DNA of 64,000 nucleotides. Source: Nocardioides sp. Soil797 (GTDB lineage: Bacteria > Actinomycetota > Actinomycetes > Propionibacteriales > Nocardioidaceae). Shown piece after piece: positions 18,162 to 28,540 of this stretch; the first letter of the stretch is position 1; each line of letters starts with the position of its first letter. The stretch covers positions 189,384 to 253,383 of the forward strand of contig LMSR01000016.1 of NCBI GenBank assembly GCA_001429555.1, read 5' to 3'. Under the pieces are notes generated by a model, which ran no database searches, had not been told where the DNA came from, and was given only the letters and a program-made list of their open reading frames with translations. Both the position numbers and the translations under genes were made by a program.

Positions 18162-18565
18162 TGAAGAGCAAGATCCACCGGGCCACCGTGACCCAGGCCG
18201 ATCTCCACTACGTCGGCTCGGTCACCGTCGACGAGGACCTGTTGGACGCCGCCGACCTGCTGTCGGGCGAGCTCGTCCACATCGTCGACGTCACCAACGG
18301 CGCCCGACTCGAGACCTACACGATCGCCGGCGAGCGTGGCTCCGGTGTGATCGGCATCAACGGCGCGGCGGCCCGTCTCGTGCACCCCGGAGACGTGGTG
18401 ATCCTGATCGGTTACGGCCAGATGGACACCGCTGAGGCCAAGGAGTACCAGCCTGCCGTGGTCTTCGTCGACGCCGACAACAAGGTGCTGGCCACCGGCT
18501 TCGACCCGGCTGAGGCACCCGAAGGATTCGGGCTGAAGCGCGGCGACATCACTGCCAGCCGCTAA
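18146..18565 (+). CDS. panD: Aspartate 1-decarboxylase proenzyme
   Basis: Makes beta-alanine from aspartate, the second substrate of PanC. The ATG at 18146 follows an AGAGGGAG site inside the end of panC and gives 139 residues. The self-cleavage site is intact: Gly24-Ser25 in [11 protein letters not shown], which yields the pyruvoyl group. The conserved [17 protein letters not shown] stretch and YGQMDTAEA are present. It is made as a proenzyme and acts as a tetramer. Confidence 0.97.
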   Translation: MLRTMMKSKIHRATVTQADLHYVGSVTVDEDLLDAADLLSGELVHIVDVTNGARLETYTIAGERGSGVIGINGAAARLVHPGDVVILIGYGQMDTAEAKEYQPAVVFVDADNKVLATGFDPAEAPEGFGLKRGDITASR

Positions 18566-18568
18566 TCT
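18563..18568 (+). promoter_or_regulatory. Putative internal -10 TAATCT before nadB
   Basis: TAATCT overlaps the panD stop codon and ends six bases before the nadB ATG, the geometry of a leaderless promoter. This could let nadB-nadC-coaX be expressed apart from panCD. No -35 box is evident. Confidence 0.4.
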
Positions 18569-18574
18569 GCGCGA

Positions 18575-20278
18575 ATGGCCAACTCCTCCACAGCCGGCCT
18601 GCCCGGTCGCCTCAAGGCGTCCGACCCCGGCTGGACCACACGCTCCGACGTCGTGGTCATCGGCTCCGGCATTGCCGGGCTCACCGCTGCCCTCCGGATC
18701 CATGCCGCGCTGAATTCAAGGACCGACGACGGCTCTGCAAACCAAGGGGCGACCGTCCTCGTGGTCACCAAGACGGTCCTCAACGCCGGCTCCACCCAGT
18801 GGGCGCAGGGAGGCATCGCCGCTGCCCTCGGACCTGGTGACACCCCTGAGCAGCACGAGCTCGACACCCTCGTCGCCGGGGCCGGCGCGTGCGACCCCGA
18901 CGCGGTGCGTGCCCTGGTCACAGAGGGACCCGAAGCGGTCCGCGAGCTGATCGCCCTCGGTACCAACTTCGACCACCATGACGGCGTGCTGTCGCTGACC
19001 CGCGAAGGTGGCCACCATCGCGACCGGATCGCCCACGCCGGGGGCGACGCCACCGGAGCCGAGATCCAGCGCTCCCTGATCGCCGCGGTCGAGGCCGCCC
19101 CGGAGATCGAGGTTATCCAGCACGCCCTGGCCATCGACCTGCTGCGATCCGCGGACGGCGGGGTGGCCGGGGTCACCCTCCACGTCATCGGTGAGGGACA
19201 GCGCGACGGAGTCGGGGCGGTGCACTGCCGCGCGGTGGTCCTCGCCAGTGGCGGTCTCGGCCAGGTGTTCTCCCAGTCGACCAATCCGTCGGTCTCCACG
19301 GGCGACGGCATGGCCCTGGGGATGCGTGCGGGTGCGACCCTGCGTGATCTCGAGTTCGTGCAGTTCCACCCCACCGTGATGTATCTCGGGCCCGACTCCC
19401 GCGGACAGCAGCCGCTGATCTCCGAGGCGGTGCGCGGCGAAGGTGCCTTCCTTGTTGACTTTGACGGCAACCGCTTCATGCAGGGTCAGCACGAGCTGGC
19501 TGACCTTGCCCCACGTGACGTCGTGGCCAAGGCGATCACTCGCCGGATGCACGAGACCGGCAAGGCGCACATGTGGCTCGACGCCCGGCACCTGGGTGCC
19601 GAGTTCTGGGAGAAGCGCTTCCCGACCATCCTCGGTGTCTGTCGCTCCCACGGGGTCGACCCGGTCAACGAGTTGATCCCGGTTGCCCCGGCCCACCACT
19701 TCGCCTCGGGCGGTGTGGCCACCGACCTGCACGGCCGCTCGTCGGTGCCCGGGCTCTACGCGACCGGCGAGGTCGCGTGCTCCGGCGTACACGGGGCCAA
19801 CCGGTTGGCCTCCAACTCGCTGCTCGAAGGCCTGGTCTTCTCGCGACGCATCGCCGAGGTCCTGCCCGCGGAGCTGAGGCCCTGGGCGGCGCCGGTGCCC
19901 GACGAGCGTACGGCGCACCTGGCCTCGGCCGACGTTCGCACCGAGATGCAGACCCTGATGACCGACAACGTCTCGGTGCTGCGCTCCGAAGAAGGGCTGT
20001 TCGCGGCACTCGCTGCGCTGCCCGACCTGGCCCGCACCACCGGTGCGGAGGGGGTCGAGGCGTGGGAGGTCACCAACCTCCTCACCATCGCCACGGCGCT
20101 CACCACAGCCGCGTTGGGGCGGCGGGAGACCCGCGGCTCGCACTGGCGCGAGGACTTCCCCGAGCGCGACGACGTCCAGTGGGCCGGCCACTTCGATGCC
20201 CGACTGGTCGACGGTGCGATCGACGTGTCCTTCCACCCTGCCCCTGCCTCAGACCTGACCGAAGGAGCCACCCGATGA
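18575..20278 (+). CDS. nadB: L-aspartate oxidase
   Basis: An FAD enzyme that oxidises L-aspartate to iminoaspartate for quinolinate and NAD synthesis. The 567-residue protein has the dinucleotide fold VVVIGSGIAGLTAALRI (about residues 25-41), TQWAQGGIAAAL (about 75-86), VVLASGGLGQVF near 222, the LRDLEFVQFHPT active-site segment near 257 and GEVACSGVHGANRLASNSLLEGLVF in the C-terminal cap. It is followed by nadC with ATGA overlap. No nadA is visible in the window. Confidence 0.96.
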   Translation: MANSSTAGLPGRLKASDPGWTTRSDVVVIGSGIAGLTAALRIHAALNSRTDDGSANQGATVLVVTKTVLNAGSTQWAQGGIAAALGPGDTPEQHELDTLVAGAGACDPDAVRALVTEGPEAVRELIALGTNFDHHDGVLSLTREGGHHRDRIAHAGGDATGAEIQRSLIAAVEAAPEIEVIQHALAIDLLRSADGGVAGVTLHVIGEGQRDGVGAVHCRAVVLASGGLGQVFSQSTNPSVSTGDGMALGMRAGATLRDLEFVQFHPTVMYLGPDSRGQQPLISEAVRGEGAFLVDFDGNRFMQGQHELADLAPRDVVAKAITRRMHETGKAHMWLDARHLGAEFWEKRFPTILGVCRSHGVDPVNELIPVAPAHHFASGGVATDLHGRSSVPGLYATGEVACSGVHGANRLASNSLLEGLVFSRRIAEVLPAELRPWAAPVPDERTAHLASADVRTEMQTLMTDNVSVLRSEEGLFAALAALPDLARTTGAEGVEAWEVTNLLTIATALTTAALGRRETRGSHWREDFPERDDVQWAGHFDARLVDGAIDVSFHPAPASDLTEGATR

Positions 20279-21189
20279 CGTTCGTCGAGCACATCGTCGG
20301 AATGGAGTGTGACGACCTCCCCGCCGGCCTGGCCGCCGAGCTCGGAGAGGCGGGGCTCGAAGCCCGCCAGGTCTACGCCGACGTCATGGCCGCGCTGACC
20401 GAAGACCTGCCCGGCCCCGACGTGACCAGCTGGGCCACCATTCCCGCAGAGCAGGTGGAGACCGCCGACTTCGTGGCCCGTCAGGACGGCACGGTCGCCG
20501 GCTTGGCGCTGGCCGAGGTCGTCTTCCGTGTGGTGCTCGGCAACGACATCACTGTCGAGCGCCCCGTGCGCGACGGCACCGCCTGCCGCCGTGGCGACGT
20601 CCTGCTCAGCGTCACCGGCCCCACCGCGCTGCTGCTCACCGCCGAACGCACTGCGCTCAACTTCACCTGCCACCTGTCGGGCGTTGCCACCGCGACCGCG
20701 GCATGGGTGCGCGCCCTCGAGGGCACCGGCGCGCGTGTGCGGGACACCCGCAAGACCATCCCGGGCTGGCGCGACCTCGAGAAGTACGCCGTCCGCTGCG
20801 GCGGGGGCGTCAACCACCGGCACTCGCTCACCGACATGGCCCTGGTCAAGGACAACCACGTGGTCGCCGCCGGGGGAGTCGTGCCGGCCTACGAGCTGAT
20901 CCGCGAGCGGTTCCCCGACGTCGCGGTGCAGGTGGAGGTCGACTCCCTCGACCAGTTGCGCGAGCTGCTCGAGATCGGCGTCGACCAGATCCTGCTCGAC
21001 AACATGGCACCCGACGTCCTGCGCGAGGCCGTGGCGATCACCGACGGGCGGGCCACCCTGGAGGCCTCGGGAGGGCTGACCCTCGACGTCGCGACCGAGT
21101 ACGGCGCCACCGGTGTCGACTTCCTGGCCGTCGGTGCACTGACGCACTCCGCCGTCGTGATGGACATCGCGATGGACCTGCGCCCATGA
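20275..21189 (+). CDS. nadC: Nicotinate-nucleotide diphosphorylase (quinolinate phosphoribosyltransferase)
   Basis: Converts quinolinate and PRPP to nicotinate mononucleotide. The ATG at 20275 overlaps the nadB stop and gives 304 residues, the usual size. Motifs: ERTALNFTCHLSGVATAT (about residues 124-141), RVRDTRKTIPGWRDLEKYAV (about 156-175), GGVNHRHSLTDMALVKDNH (about 179-197) and LEASGGL near 263. The end overlaps coaX by ATGA. Confidence 0.97.
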   Translation: MTFVEHIVGMECDDLPAGLAAELGEAGLEARQVYADVMAALTEDLPGPDVTSWATIPAEQVETADFVARQDGTVAGLALAEVVFRVVLGNDITVERPVRDGTACRRGDVLLSVTGPTALLLTAERTALNFTCHLSGVATATAAWVRALEGTGARVRDTRKTIPGWRDLEKYAVRCGGGVNHRHSLTDMALVKDNHVVAAGGVVPAYELIRERFPDVAVQVEVDSLDQLRELLEIGVDQILLDNMAPDVLREAVAITDGRATLEASGGLTLDVATEYGATGVDFLAVGALTHSAVVMDIAMDLRP

Positions 21190-21974
21190 CGCTGCTGGCT
21201 GCCGACATCGGCAACAGCCACACCGTCCTCGGCCTCGTCGAGGACGGCCAGGTGCGTGAGCACTGGCGGGTCTCGACCGACGAGCGCCGCACTGCCGACG
21301 AGTGGGCGGTGTTGGTGCGCGGACTGTTCACCGAGTTCATCGGTGATGACGCGCTGAGCGGTATTGCGGTGTGCTCGACGGTGCCGGCGGTGCTCCACGA
21401 ATGGCGCGAAATGCTCGCCCGTCATTTCTCCGACACTCCTTCCGTGGTGGTTGAGCCCGGAATTCGAACCGGTGTTCCGGTGTTGATGGACAATCCCCGT
21501 GAAGTCGGCGCGGACCGCATCATCAATGCTCTGGCTGCGTCGAATCTCTTCACCGGCCCGACCGTGGTCGTCGACTTCGGCACGGCCACCACCTTCGACG
21601 TGGTGAGTGCCCGCGGCGAATACGTGGGTGGAGCAATTGCACCCGGCCTGGAGATCTCCTTGGAGGCACTCGGTCGTCGGGGAGCGCAGTTGCGCAAGGT
21701 GGAGCTGCTGCGCCCGCGCAACGTGATCGCCAAGAACACTGTGGAAGCACTGCAGTCCGGAATGCTCTTCGGCTATGCCTCGATGGTGGACGGGCTTGCC
21801 GCACGGATGATCGCCGAGCTCGACGCCGCGCCAGACGTTGTGAACGTCGTGGCCACCGGCCACATGGCACCGATCGTGCTCGACGAATGCGACGCATTCA
21901 CCGCGCATTCTCCGTGGCTGACCCTTCTGGGTCTGGAAATGATGTTCCACCGCAATTCATCCACGGCTCGATAA
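21186..21974 (+). CDS. coaX: Type III pantothenate kinase
   Basis: Phosphorylates pantothenate, the first committed step to CoA and downstream of PanC/PanD. The 262-residue ASKHA-fold protein shows the phosphate-1 motif LAADIGNSHTVLGL (about residues 4-17), DNPREVGADRIINA (about 101-114), VVDFGTATTFDVV (about 129-141), GGAIAPGL and the VATGHMAPIV segment near 226. It completes a panCD-nadBC-coaX run coupled by ATGA overlaps. In mycobacteria lysS usually follows; here lsr2 comes next. Confidence 0.95.
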   Translation: MTLLAADIGNSHTVLGLVEDGQVREHWRVSTDERRTADEWAVLVRGLFTEFIGDDALSGIAVCSTVPAVLHEWREMLARHFSDTPSVVVEPGIRTGVPVLMDNPREVGADRIINALAASNLFTGPTVVVDFGTATTFDVVSARGEYVGGAIAPGLEISLEALGRRGAQLRKVELLRPRNVIAKNTVEALQSGMLFGYASMVDGLAARMIAELDAAPDVVNVVATGHMAPIVLDECDAFTAHSPWLTLLGLEMMFHRNSSTAR

Positions 21975-22016
21975 ACACAAACTTGCCTCAATGGTCCGCG
22001 TGGTGTTGAGTCTTTT

Positions 22017-22042
22017 CTGAATACGTCGGAATTGATATTCAG
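22017..22042 (+). promoter_or_regulatory. Inverted repeat overlapping the lsr2 ribosome site
   Basis: CTGAATA (22017-22023) and TATTCAG (22036-22042) are perfect inverted copies separated by 12 bases, in an unusually AT-rich stretch. The right arm runs into the AGGAGGAG ribosome site, and a possible -10 (GATATT, 22034-22039) lies inside. It may be an operator or an RNA hairpin controlling lsr2; the ligand protein is unknown. Confidence 0.4.
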
Positions 22043-22054
22043 GAGGAGTGCCGC

Positions 22055-22378
22055 ATGGCTCAGAAAGTCAACATCATTCTCGTCGACGACATCGACGAGA
22101 GCGAAGCCACCGAAACCGTTTCCTTCGGTCTCGACGGCGCCAACTACGAGATCGACCTGAACGACGCCCACGCCGCAGCGCTGCGCGACGCCCTGGCCAC
22201 CTACGTCGGCCACGCGCGCAAGGTGGGCGGCCGTCGCGGCACCCGCAAGAGTGCCGCTGCCGCCGGAGGTGCCAGCGCCTCGGACGTTCGTGAGTGGGCC
22301 CGCTCCAACGGCCACGACGTGCCCGACCGCGGGCGCATCCCGGCCGAGATCCGCGACGCCTACAACGCCGCCCACTGA
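22055..22378 (+). CDS. lsr2: Nucleoid-associated protein Lsr2
   Basis: The actinobacterial H-NS analogue, which bridges AT-rich DNA and silences foreign genes. The 107-residue protein has the N-terminal dimerisation domain ([35 protein letters not shown]), a flexible basic linker and the C-terminal DNA-binding domain with the AT-hook-like RGR at residues 92-94 ([20 protein letters not shown]). The start has a strong AGGAGGAG site. It precedes clpC as in mycobacteria, but without lysS in between coaX and lsr2. Confidence 0.97.
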   Translation: MAQKVNIILVDDIDESEATETVSFGLDGANYEIDLNDAHAAALRDALATYVGHARKVGGRRGTRKSAAAAGGASASDVREWARSNGHDVPDRGRIPAEIRDAYNAAH

Positions 22379-22442
22379 TCCGTTCGACCGTCCCGGCGAC
22401 GGCGCGCTCAGGTGCCCGGGCCGAGCAGGGTCGAGGCCGCGC

Positions 22443-22493
22443 GTCTTCGCGGAACATCCCAGTCACCCCATGACTGGGATGTTCCACGAAGAC
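22443..22493. repeat. Long hairpin between lsr2 and clpC
   Basis: Two 23-base arms (22443-22465 and 22471-22493) pair with one mismatch around CCCCA. The outer parts are GTCTTCG and CGAAGAC; the inner parts are GGAACATCCCAGTCA and TGACTGGGATGTTCC. It lies 65 bases after the lsr2 stop. It may be the lsr2 terminator or a dispersed palindromic element. The rest of 22379-22724 holds the clpC regulatory sites and no gene. Confidence 0.65.
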
Positions 22494-22604
22494 CCGATCG
22501 TCGGTCCCTCCGGCGGGGGAGGGCAAGATGCTCCTGCCGGGAGCGCCGGACGGCCCGCCGCTGAGCGCTGACCCGGCCGGACGGCGTACTCCCGGTGGGA
22601 ATCT

Positions 22605-22622
22605 TGTTCGCTGACAGCGGAT
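22605..22622 (+). promoter_or_regulatory. ClgR operator upstream of clpC
   Basis: The core CGCTGACAGCG (22609-22619) preceded by TGTT fits the published ClgR pattern WNNWCGCYNANRGCGWWS except at the last few positions. It lies just upstream of the probable clpC promoter, where an activator would bind. ClgR activates clp genes in corynebacteria, mycobacteria and streptomycetes. Confidence 0.7.
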
Positions 22623-22634
22623 ATGGAGTTGGCC

Positions 22635-22664
22635 GGGAACACGTAGGGTGGAGCCAGACGTTGG
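22635..22664 (+). promoter_or_regulatory. SigH/SigR-type promoter of clpC
   Basis: GGGAAC (22635-22640) and CGTTGG (22659-22664) are separated by 18 bases. This matches the oxidative/heat-stress ECF sigma consensus (GGGAAY, then cGTT). Together with the ClgR box it mirrors the dual control known for clpC in related actinobacteria. The resulting leader would be about 55 bases. Confidence 0.6.
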
Positions 22665-22724
22665 TACCAATGTCCGCACCTCCTCCGTCCGGGGTGCTGG
22701 TACCTGAGTTCAAGGAGTGCCTAC

Positions 22725-25304
<2,580 letters not shown>

Positions 25305-25328
25305 CCCCCAGGGGTCCCTGTGGCCCCG

Positions 25329-25354
25329 CATTTCACCGGGTACCCGGTGAAATG
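25329..25354. repeat. 26-bp perfect palindrome A, copy 1
   Basis: Left half CATTTCACCGGGT, right half its exact reverse complement. An identical 26-base palindrome recurs at 59141-59166. It lies 24 bases after the clpC stop, at a convergent gene junction. Confidence 0.9.
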
Positions 25355-25357
25355 GGA

Positions 25358-25387
25358 ACTGCCCGGCCGAAATTTCGGCCGGGCAGT
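25358..25387. repeat. 30-bp perfect palindrome B, copy 1
   Basis: Left half ACTGCCCGGCCGAAA, right half its exact reverse complement. The core CCCGGCCGAAA recurs many times at 59090-59293. A further half copy, TTTCGGCCGGGAAGT, lies at 25393-25407. Besides being part of a repeat family it could act as a bidirectional terminator for clpC and mutY. Confidence 0.85.
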
Positions 25388-25412
25388 GCTCATTTCGGCC
25401 GGGAAGTCGGAC

Positions 25413-25443
25413 CGACTCGGCGGGCCCGGGCGTCGACTCGTGC
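25413..25443. repeat. 31-base unit shared with the 59-kb repeat cluster
   Basis: A 31-base segment that begins CGACTCGGCG and ends GTCGACTCGTGC resembles the two direct repeats at 59295-59358 in both ends and length. It closes the repeat cluster just before the mutY stop. Confidence 0.6.
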
Positions 25444-25462
25444 CGACGCGGCGTGGGCGAGG

Positions 25463-26329
25463 TCAGGGGAGGCGGTAGCGCTCGCCCTCGACGGCGACCA
25501 CGAGTCCGTCGTCGAGCAGGCTGGCCAGGGCGCGGTCACGTTGGACATCGTCGCCCCAGACCGTGTCGAGACGGCTGCGAGGCACCGACCCCTCGCTGTC
25601 CCGGAGCACGCCGAGCAGGCGGCCACGCACCTGCCGATCAGTGCCGGCGTACGTCTGTCCCCGGCGTGGCGGACCGTCGTACGCCGGTCGACCGGCCGCC
25701 ACCCACGCGCAGCGGTCGCTGATCGGGCACGTCGGGCAGGCGGGGTCGTTCGCGGTGCAGACCAGGGCGCCGAGCTCCATCGTGGCCACCGCCCAGGTGG
25801 CGGCGGTGGGCACGTCGTCCGGGAGCATCGACTCGGCCAGCTCGCGCTCGGCCTTGCGGACCGAGGTCGAGGGGAACTCCACGCCCGTCACCGCCCGGGC
25901 CAGCACCCGCCTGACGTTCGTGTCCAGGACCACGTGCCGTTGACCGTGCGCGAAGGACGCGATTGCGGCGGCGGTGTAGTCGCCCACGCCGGGCAACGCC
26001 AGCAGTTCCGCGTACGTCGTGGGCACGGCGCCGGCGTGCTCGTCACGGATCGCCGTGGCTGCGGCGTGAAGCCTCAGTGCTCGTCGGGGGTAGCCGAGGC
26101 GACCCCACGCCCGCACGGCCTCACCGGGCTCCTCGTCGGCCAGGTCCGCGGGCGTCGGCCAGCGATCCAACCATTGCTCGTGCATCGGCAGGACCCGGGC
26201 GACCGGGGTCTGCTGCAGCATGAACTCCGAGACCATCACCGACCACGCGCTGGCGCTCGGACCGCGCCAGGGCAGCTCGCGGGCGTGTTCGTCGAACCAC
26301 TCGAGGATCGGTCGGTGCAGCTGGCTCAC
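25463..26329 (-). CDS. mutY: A/G-specific adenine DNA glycosylase
   Basis: Removes adenine mispaired with 8-oxoguanine. The 288-residue protein has the helix-hairpin-helix LPGVGDYTAAAI (residues 112-123), catalytic Glu35 in SEFMLQQT, Asp136 in LDTNV, and the [4Fe-4S] ligands Cys191, Cys198, Cys201 and Cys207 with the diagnostic C-X6-C-X2-C-X5-C spacing. The C-terminal region is shorter than the 8-oxoG-reading domain of E. coli MutY, as in other actinobacteria. The start is GTG. It is divergent from the next gene by 79 bases. Confidence 0.95.
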   Translation of the reverse strand: MSQLHRPILEWFDEHARELPWRGPSASAWSVMVSEFMLQQTPVARVLPMHEQWLDRWPTPADLADEEPGEAVRAWGRLGYPRRALRLHAAATAIRDEHAGAVPTTYAELLALPGVGDYTAAAIASFAHGQRHVVLDTNVRRVLARAVTGVEFPSTSVRKAERELAESMLPDDVPTAATWAVATMELGALVCTANDPACPTCPISDRCAWVAAGRPAYDGPPRRGQTYAGTDRQVRGRLLGVLRDSEGSVPRSRLDTVWGDDVQRDRALASLLDDGLVVAVEGERYRLP

Positions 26330-26396
26330 GCGCGCATGCTACGTGTCGTCCTCCGGAAGTCGTGTGTTGCTCCCCGGATCGAGAGCGCGCGCTGGA

Positions 26397-26402
26397 TACC
26401 TT
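26397..26402 (+). promoter_or_regulatory. Putative -10 TACCTT, leaderless start
   Basis: TACCTT ends six bases before the ATG at 26409. No convincing -35 is visible. Confidence 0.4.
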
Positions 26403-26408
26403 TGTGCC

Positions 26409-27218
26409 ATGAGGTCCGCAGCCCGGCCGCGGGGGCCGCTCCCCGCCCGCGTCTACTGGGTACGTCGTGCCGTTGTTCTCGGCGCAGCGTTCCTGCTGAT
26501 CTTCGGTCTGGCGCGGCTCCTGGGTTCCGGCAGCGACGGTGACGGTGAGGGCTCGCGGCCGACCGCTGAGCAGGCGGCCGGCCAGCAGAGCGACCCCGCA
26601 TCCGAGGCCACGGATCAGCCCCCGGGGCCGGAAGTCTCCACCAATGCGCCGAAGGCCAAGAAGACCAAGCCTCCCCTTGCCGAGCCCAGCGGGCCGTGCA
26701 ACCCGGCCGACATCACGGTCTCGCCGGAGGTCGACACGGTGGCGGCCAACGACACCATCGATATCCCCTTCAAGATCACCGGGACCGACGAGGCCTGCAC
26801 CTTCACGGTGTCGTCGAAGTCGATGGTCATCAAGATCACCTCGGGCTCGGACCTGATCTGGAGCAGCCAGCAGTGCGCCAAGCTGCCCGAGGAGGACATC
26901 GTCGTGCGCTCGGCCAAGGCCACCAAGGTGGTCCTGGAGTGGAACGGTCGCCGCTCCGACGACGAGTGTGGGCGCACGGCGGCCTGGGCGCAGATCGGCT
27001 GGTACCACGTCGAAGCTGCGGCATTCGGTGGCGAGCCGACCTCGGACAAGTTCGAGCTCACCGGTCCGAAGCCCGAGAAGGTCTACAAGACCGTGAAGCC
27101 GAAGGCCGACAAGAACAAGAAGAAGAACGACGACAAGACCAACAAGAAGTCGGAGAAGAAGACGGAGCAGCCTTCGTCGTCTGACACCGCGTCGGGGTCC
27201 GTGGAGCCGAACAGCTGA
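26409..27218 (+). CDS. Membrane-anchored extracytoplasmic protein with Lys-rich tail
   Basis: A 269-residue protein of unknown function. Residues about 18-42 form an uncleaved signal anchor; a Pro/Gly/Ala-rich linker follows, then a beta-rich domain (about 95-215) with four cysteines that may form disulfides (SGPCNPADI, DEACTF, SQQCAKL, DDECGR). The C-terminal 50 residues are dominated by Lys and Asn (KADKNKKKNDDKTNKKSEKK). It has the position and layout of mycobacterial Rv3587c, next to disA and mutY. The lysine tail might bind anionic wall polymers; that is inference. Confidence 0.75.
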   Translation: MRSAARPRGPLPARVYWVRRAVVLGAAFLLIFGLARLLGSGSDGDGEGSRPTAEQAAGQQSDPASEATDQPPGPEVSTNAPKAKKTKPPLAEPSGPCNPADITVSPEVDTVAANDTIDIPFKITGTDEACTFTVSSKSMVIKITSGSDLIWSSQQCAKLPEEDIVVRSAKATKVVLEWNGRRSDDECGRTAAWAQIGWYHVEAAAFGGEPTSDKFELTGPKPEKVYKTVKPKADKNKKKNDDKTNKKSEKKTEQPSSSDTASGSVEPNS

Positions 27219-27228
27219 CCGTGTCCGG

Positions 27229-28314
27229 CTAGACGTAGCGCTCGAGGATGCTGGACTCGGCCAGGCGGGAGAGCCCCTCGCGCACGCTTCGAGCGCGCAG
27301 CTCACCGACGCCCTCGACGTCCTGGAGGTCGTCGATGCCAGCCGAGAGCAGCTTCTGCAGGGTGCCGAAGTGGCCGACCAAGCGTTCGACCACCGACGAC
27401 GGGAGCCTGGGGACCTTGGCGAGCAGGCGGAAACCGCGCGGCGCCACCGCACCGTCGAGATGCTCGCTGGCACCCAGTCCCAACGCCTTGGCCACGGCGG
27501 CCGGGTCGACCAGCTCGGTCGGGGAGAGATTCTCCAGGCGGGTCAGCACGTCTTCGGGAGTCTTCGCCCGGCGACCAGTGGGCAGGTAGTCACGGATCAC
27601 CAGCTCGCGCTCGATGTCGACGCCGGTGATCAGCTCCTCGAGCTGCAGGGACAGCAGCCGGCCGTCGGTGCCGAGCTCGAGCACGTAGTCCTCGATCTCA
27701 CGGGCGATGCGGGTGACCATCTCGAGGCGCTGGGCCACCACGGCCACGTCGCGCACGGTGACGAGGTCCTCGATCTCCAGGGCCGAGAGGGTGCTGGAGA
27801 CCTCGTCGAGGCGCAGCTTGTAGCGCTCGAGGGTGGCCAGCGCCTGGTTGGCGCGGGAGAGGATCTGCGCGACGTCTTCGAGGACGTGGCGGGTCTCGCC
27901 GACGTAGGCGGCAATGATCTGCATCGACTGCGACACCGAGATGACGGGGAAGCCGGTCTGCTTGGCGACCCGGTCGGCGGTGCGGTGCCGGGTGCCGGTC
28001 TCCTCCGAGGGGATGGTGTGGTCCGGCATGAGGTGTACGGCGGCCTGGTGGATGCGGGTCAACTCGGAGTCGACGATGATCGCGCCGTCCATCTTGGCCA
28101 ACTCACGCAGGCCCGTGGCGGTGAACGGGACGTCGAGGGTGAACCCGCCGGTGGCGATCGACTCCACGGTCTTGTCGTAGCCGAGCACGATCAGGGCGCC
28201 GGTGCGTCCGCGGAGGATGCGCTCGAGGCCGTCGCGCAGGGCGGTGCCGGGAGCGATCGAGGCAAGCGTCGCCCGGAGTCGCAGCGTGTCGTCGGAGCGT
28301 TCGATGATCGCCAC
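27229..28314 (-). CDS. disA: DNA integrity scanning diadenylate cyclase DisA
   Basis: Synthesises c-di-AMP from two ATP and senses branched DNA. The 361-residue protein has the DAC-domain motifs DGA (residues 76-78) and RHR (109-111 in GTRHRTADR), a helical spine (about 150-280) and a C-terminal RuvA-like helix-hairpin-helix (LQDVEGVGELRARSV). It starts at GTG 28314. A candidate -10, TAGACT, lies about 30 bases upstream on the minus strand. radA precedes it on the same strand, as in most actinobacteria, but 226 bases away. That gap (28315-28540) holds only this promoter and no gene. Confidence 0.97.
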   Translation of the reverse strand: MAIIERSDDTLRLRATLASIAPGTALRDGLERILRGRTGALIVLGYDKTVESIATGGFTLDVPFTATGLRELAKMDGAIIVDSELTRIHQAAVHLMPDHTIPSEETGTRHRTADRVAKQTGFPVISVSQSMQIIAAYVGETRHVLEDVAQILSRANQALATLERYKLRLDEVSSTLSALEIEDLVTVRDVAVVAQRLEMVTRIAREIEDYVLELGTDGRLLSLQLEELITGVDIERELVIRDYLPTGRRAKTPEDVLTRLENLSPTELVDPAAVAKALGLGASEHLDGAVAPRGFRLLAKVPRLPSSVVERLVGHFGTLQKLLSAGIDDLQDVEGVGELRARSVREGLSRLAESSILERYV

Positions 28315-28540
28315 GGTTCCCCATTCTCAATCGGCCTCGGATTGGCGTCAGTCTAGGGTATGTCTCCCGGGTCCCGGCCGTCGCGAGCGCGGCATCCGTT
28401 GAGTGACTCGCAGGGCCGAGGAGGGAGTCGATGCGGAGCATCGGCGACTGATGAGAACGCAGCGAGACGCCAACGGGGCAGCGCGCAGCAGGCCAGGACC
28501 CGGGAGGCGTGCCCTGGGGTGATGTGGCATCACACGACGA

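Noticed and set aside
21975..22054. Missing lysS between coaX and lsr2 as a deletion scar
   Set aside because: No remnant of lysS is visible in the 80-base gap, so this is recorded only as a synteny difference.
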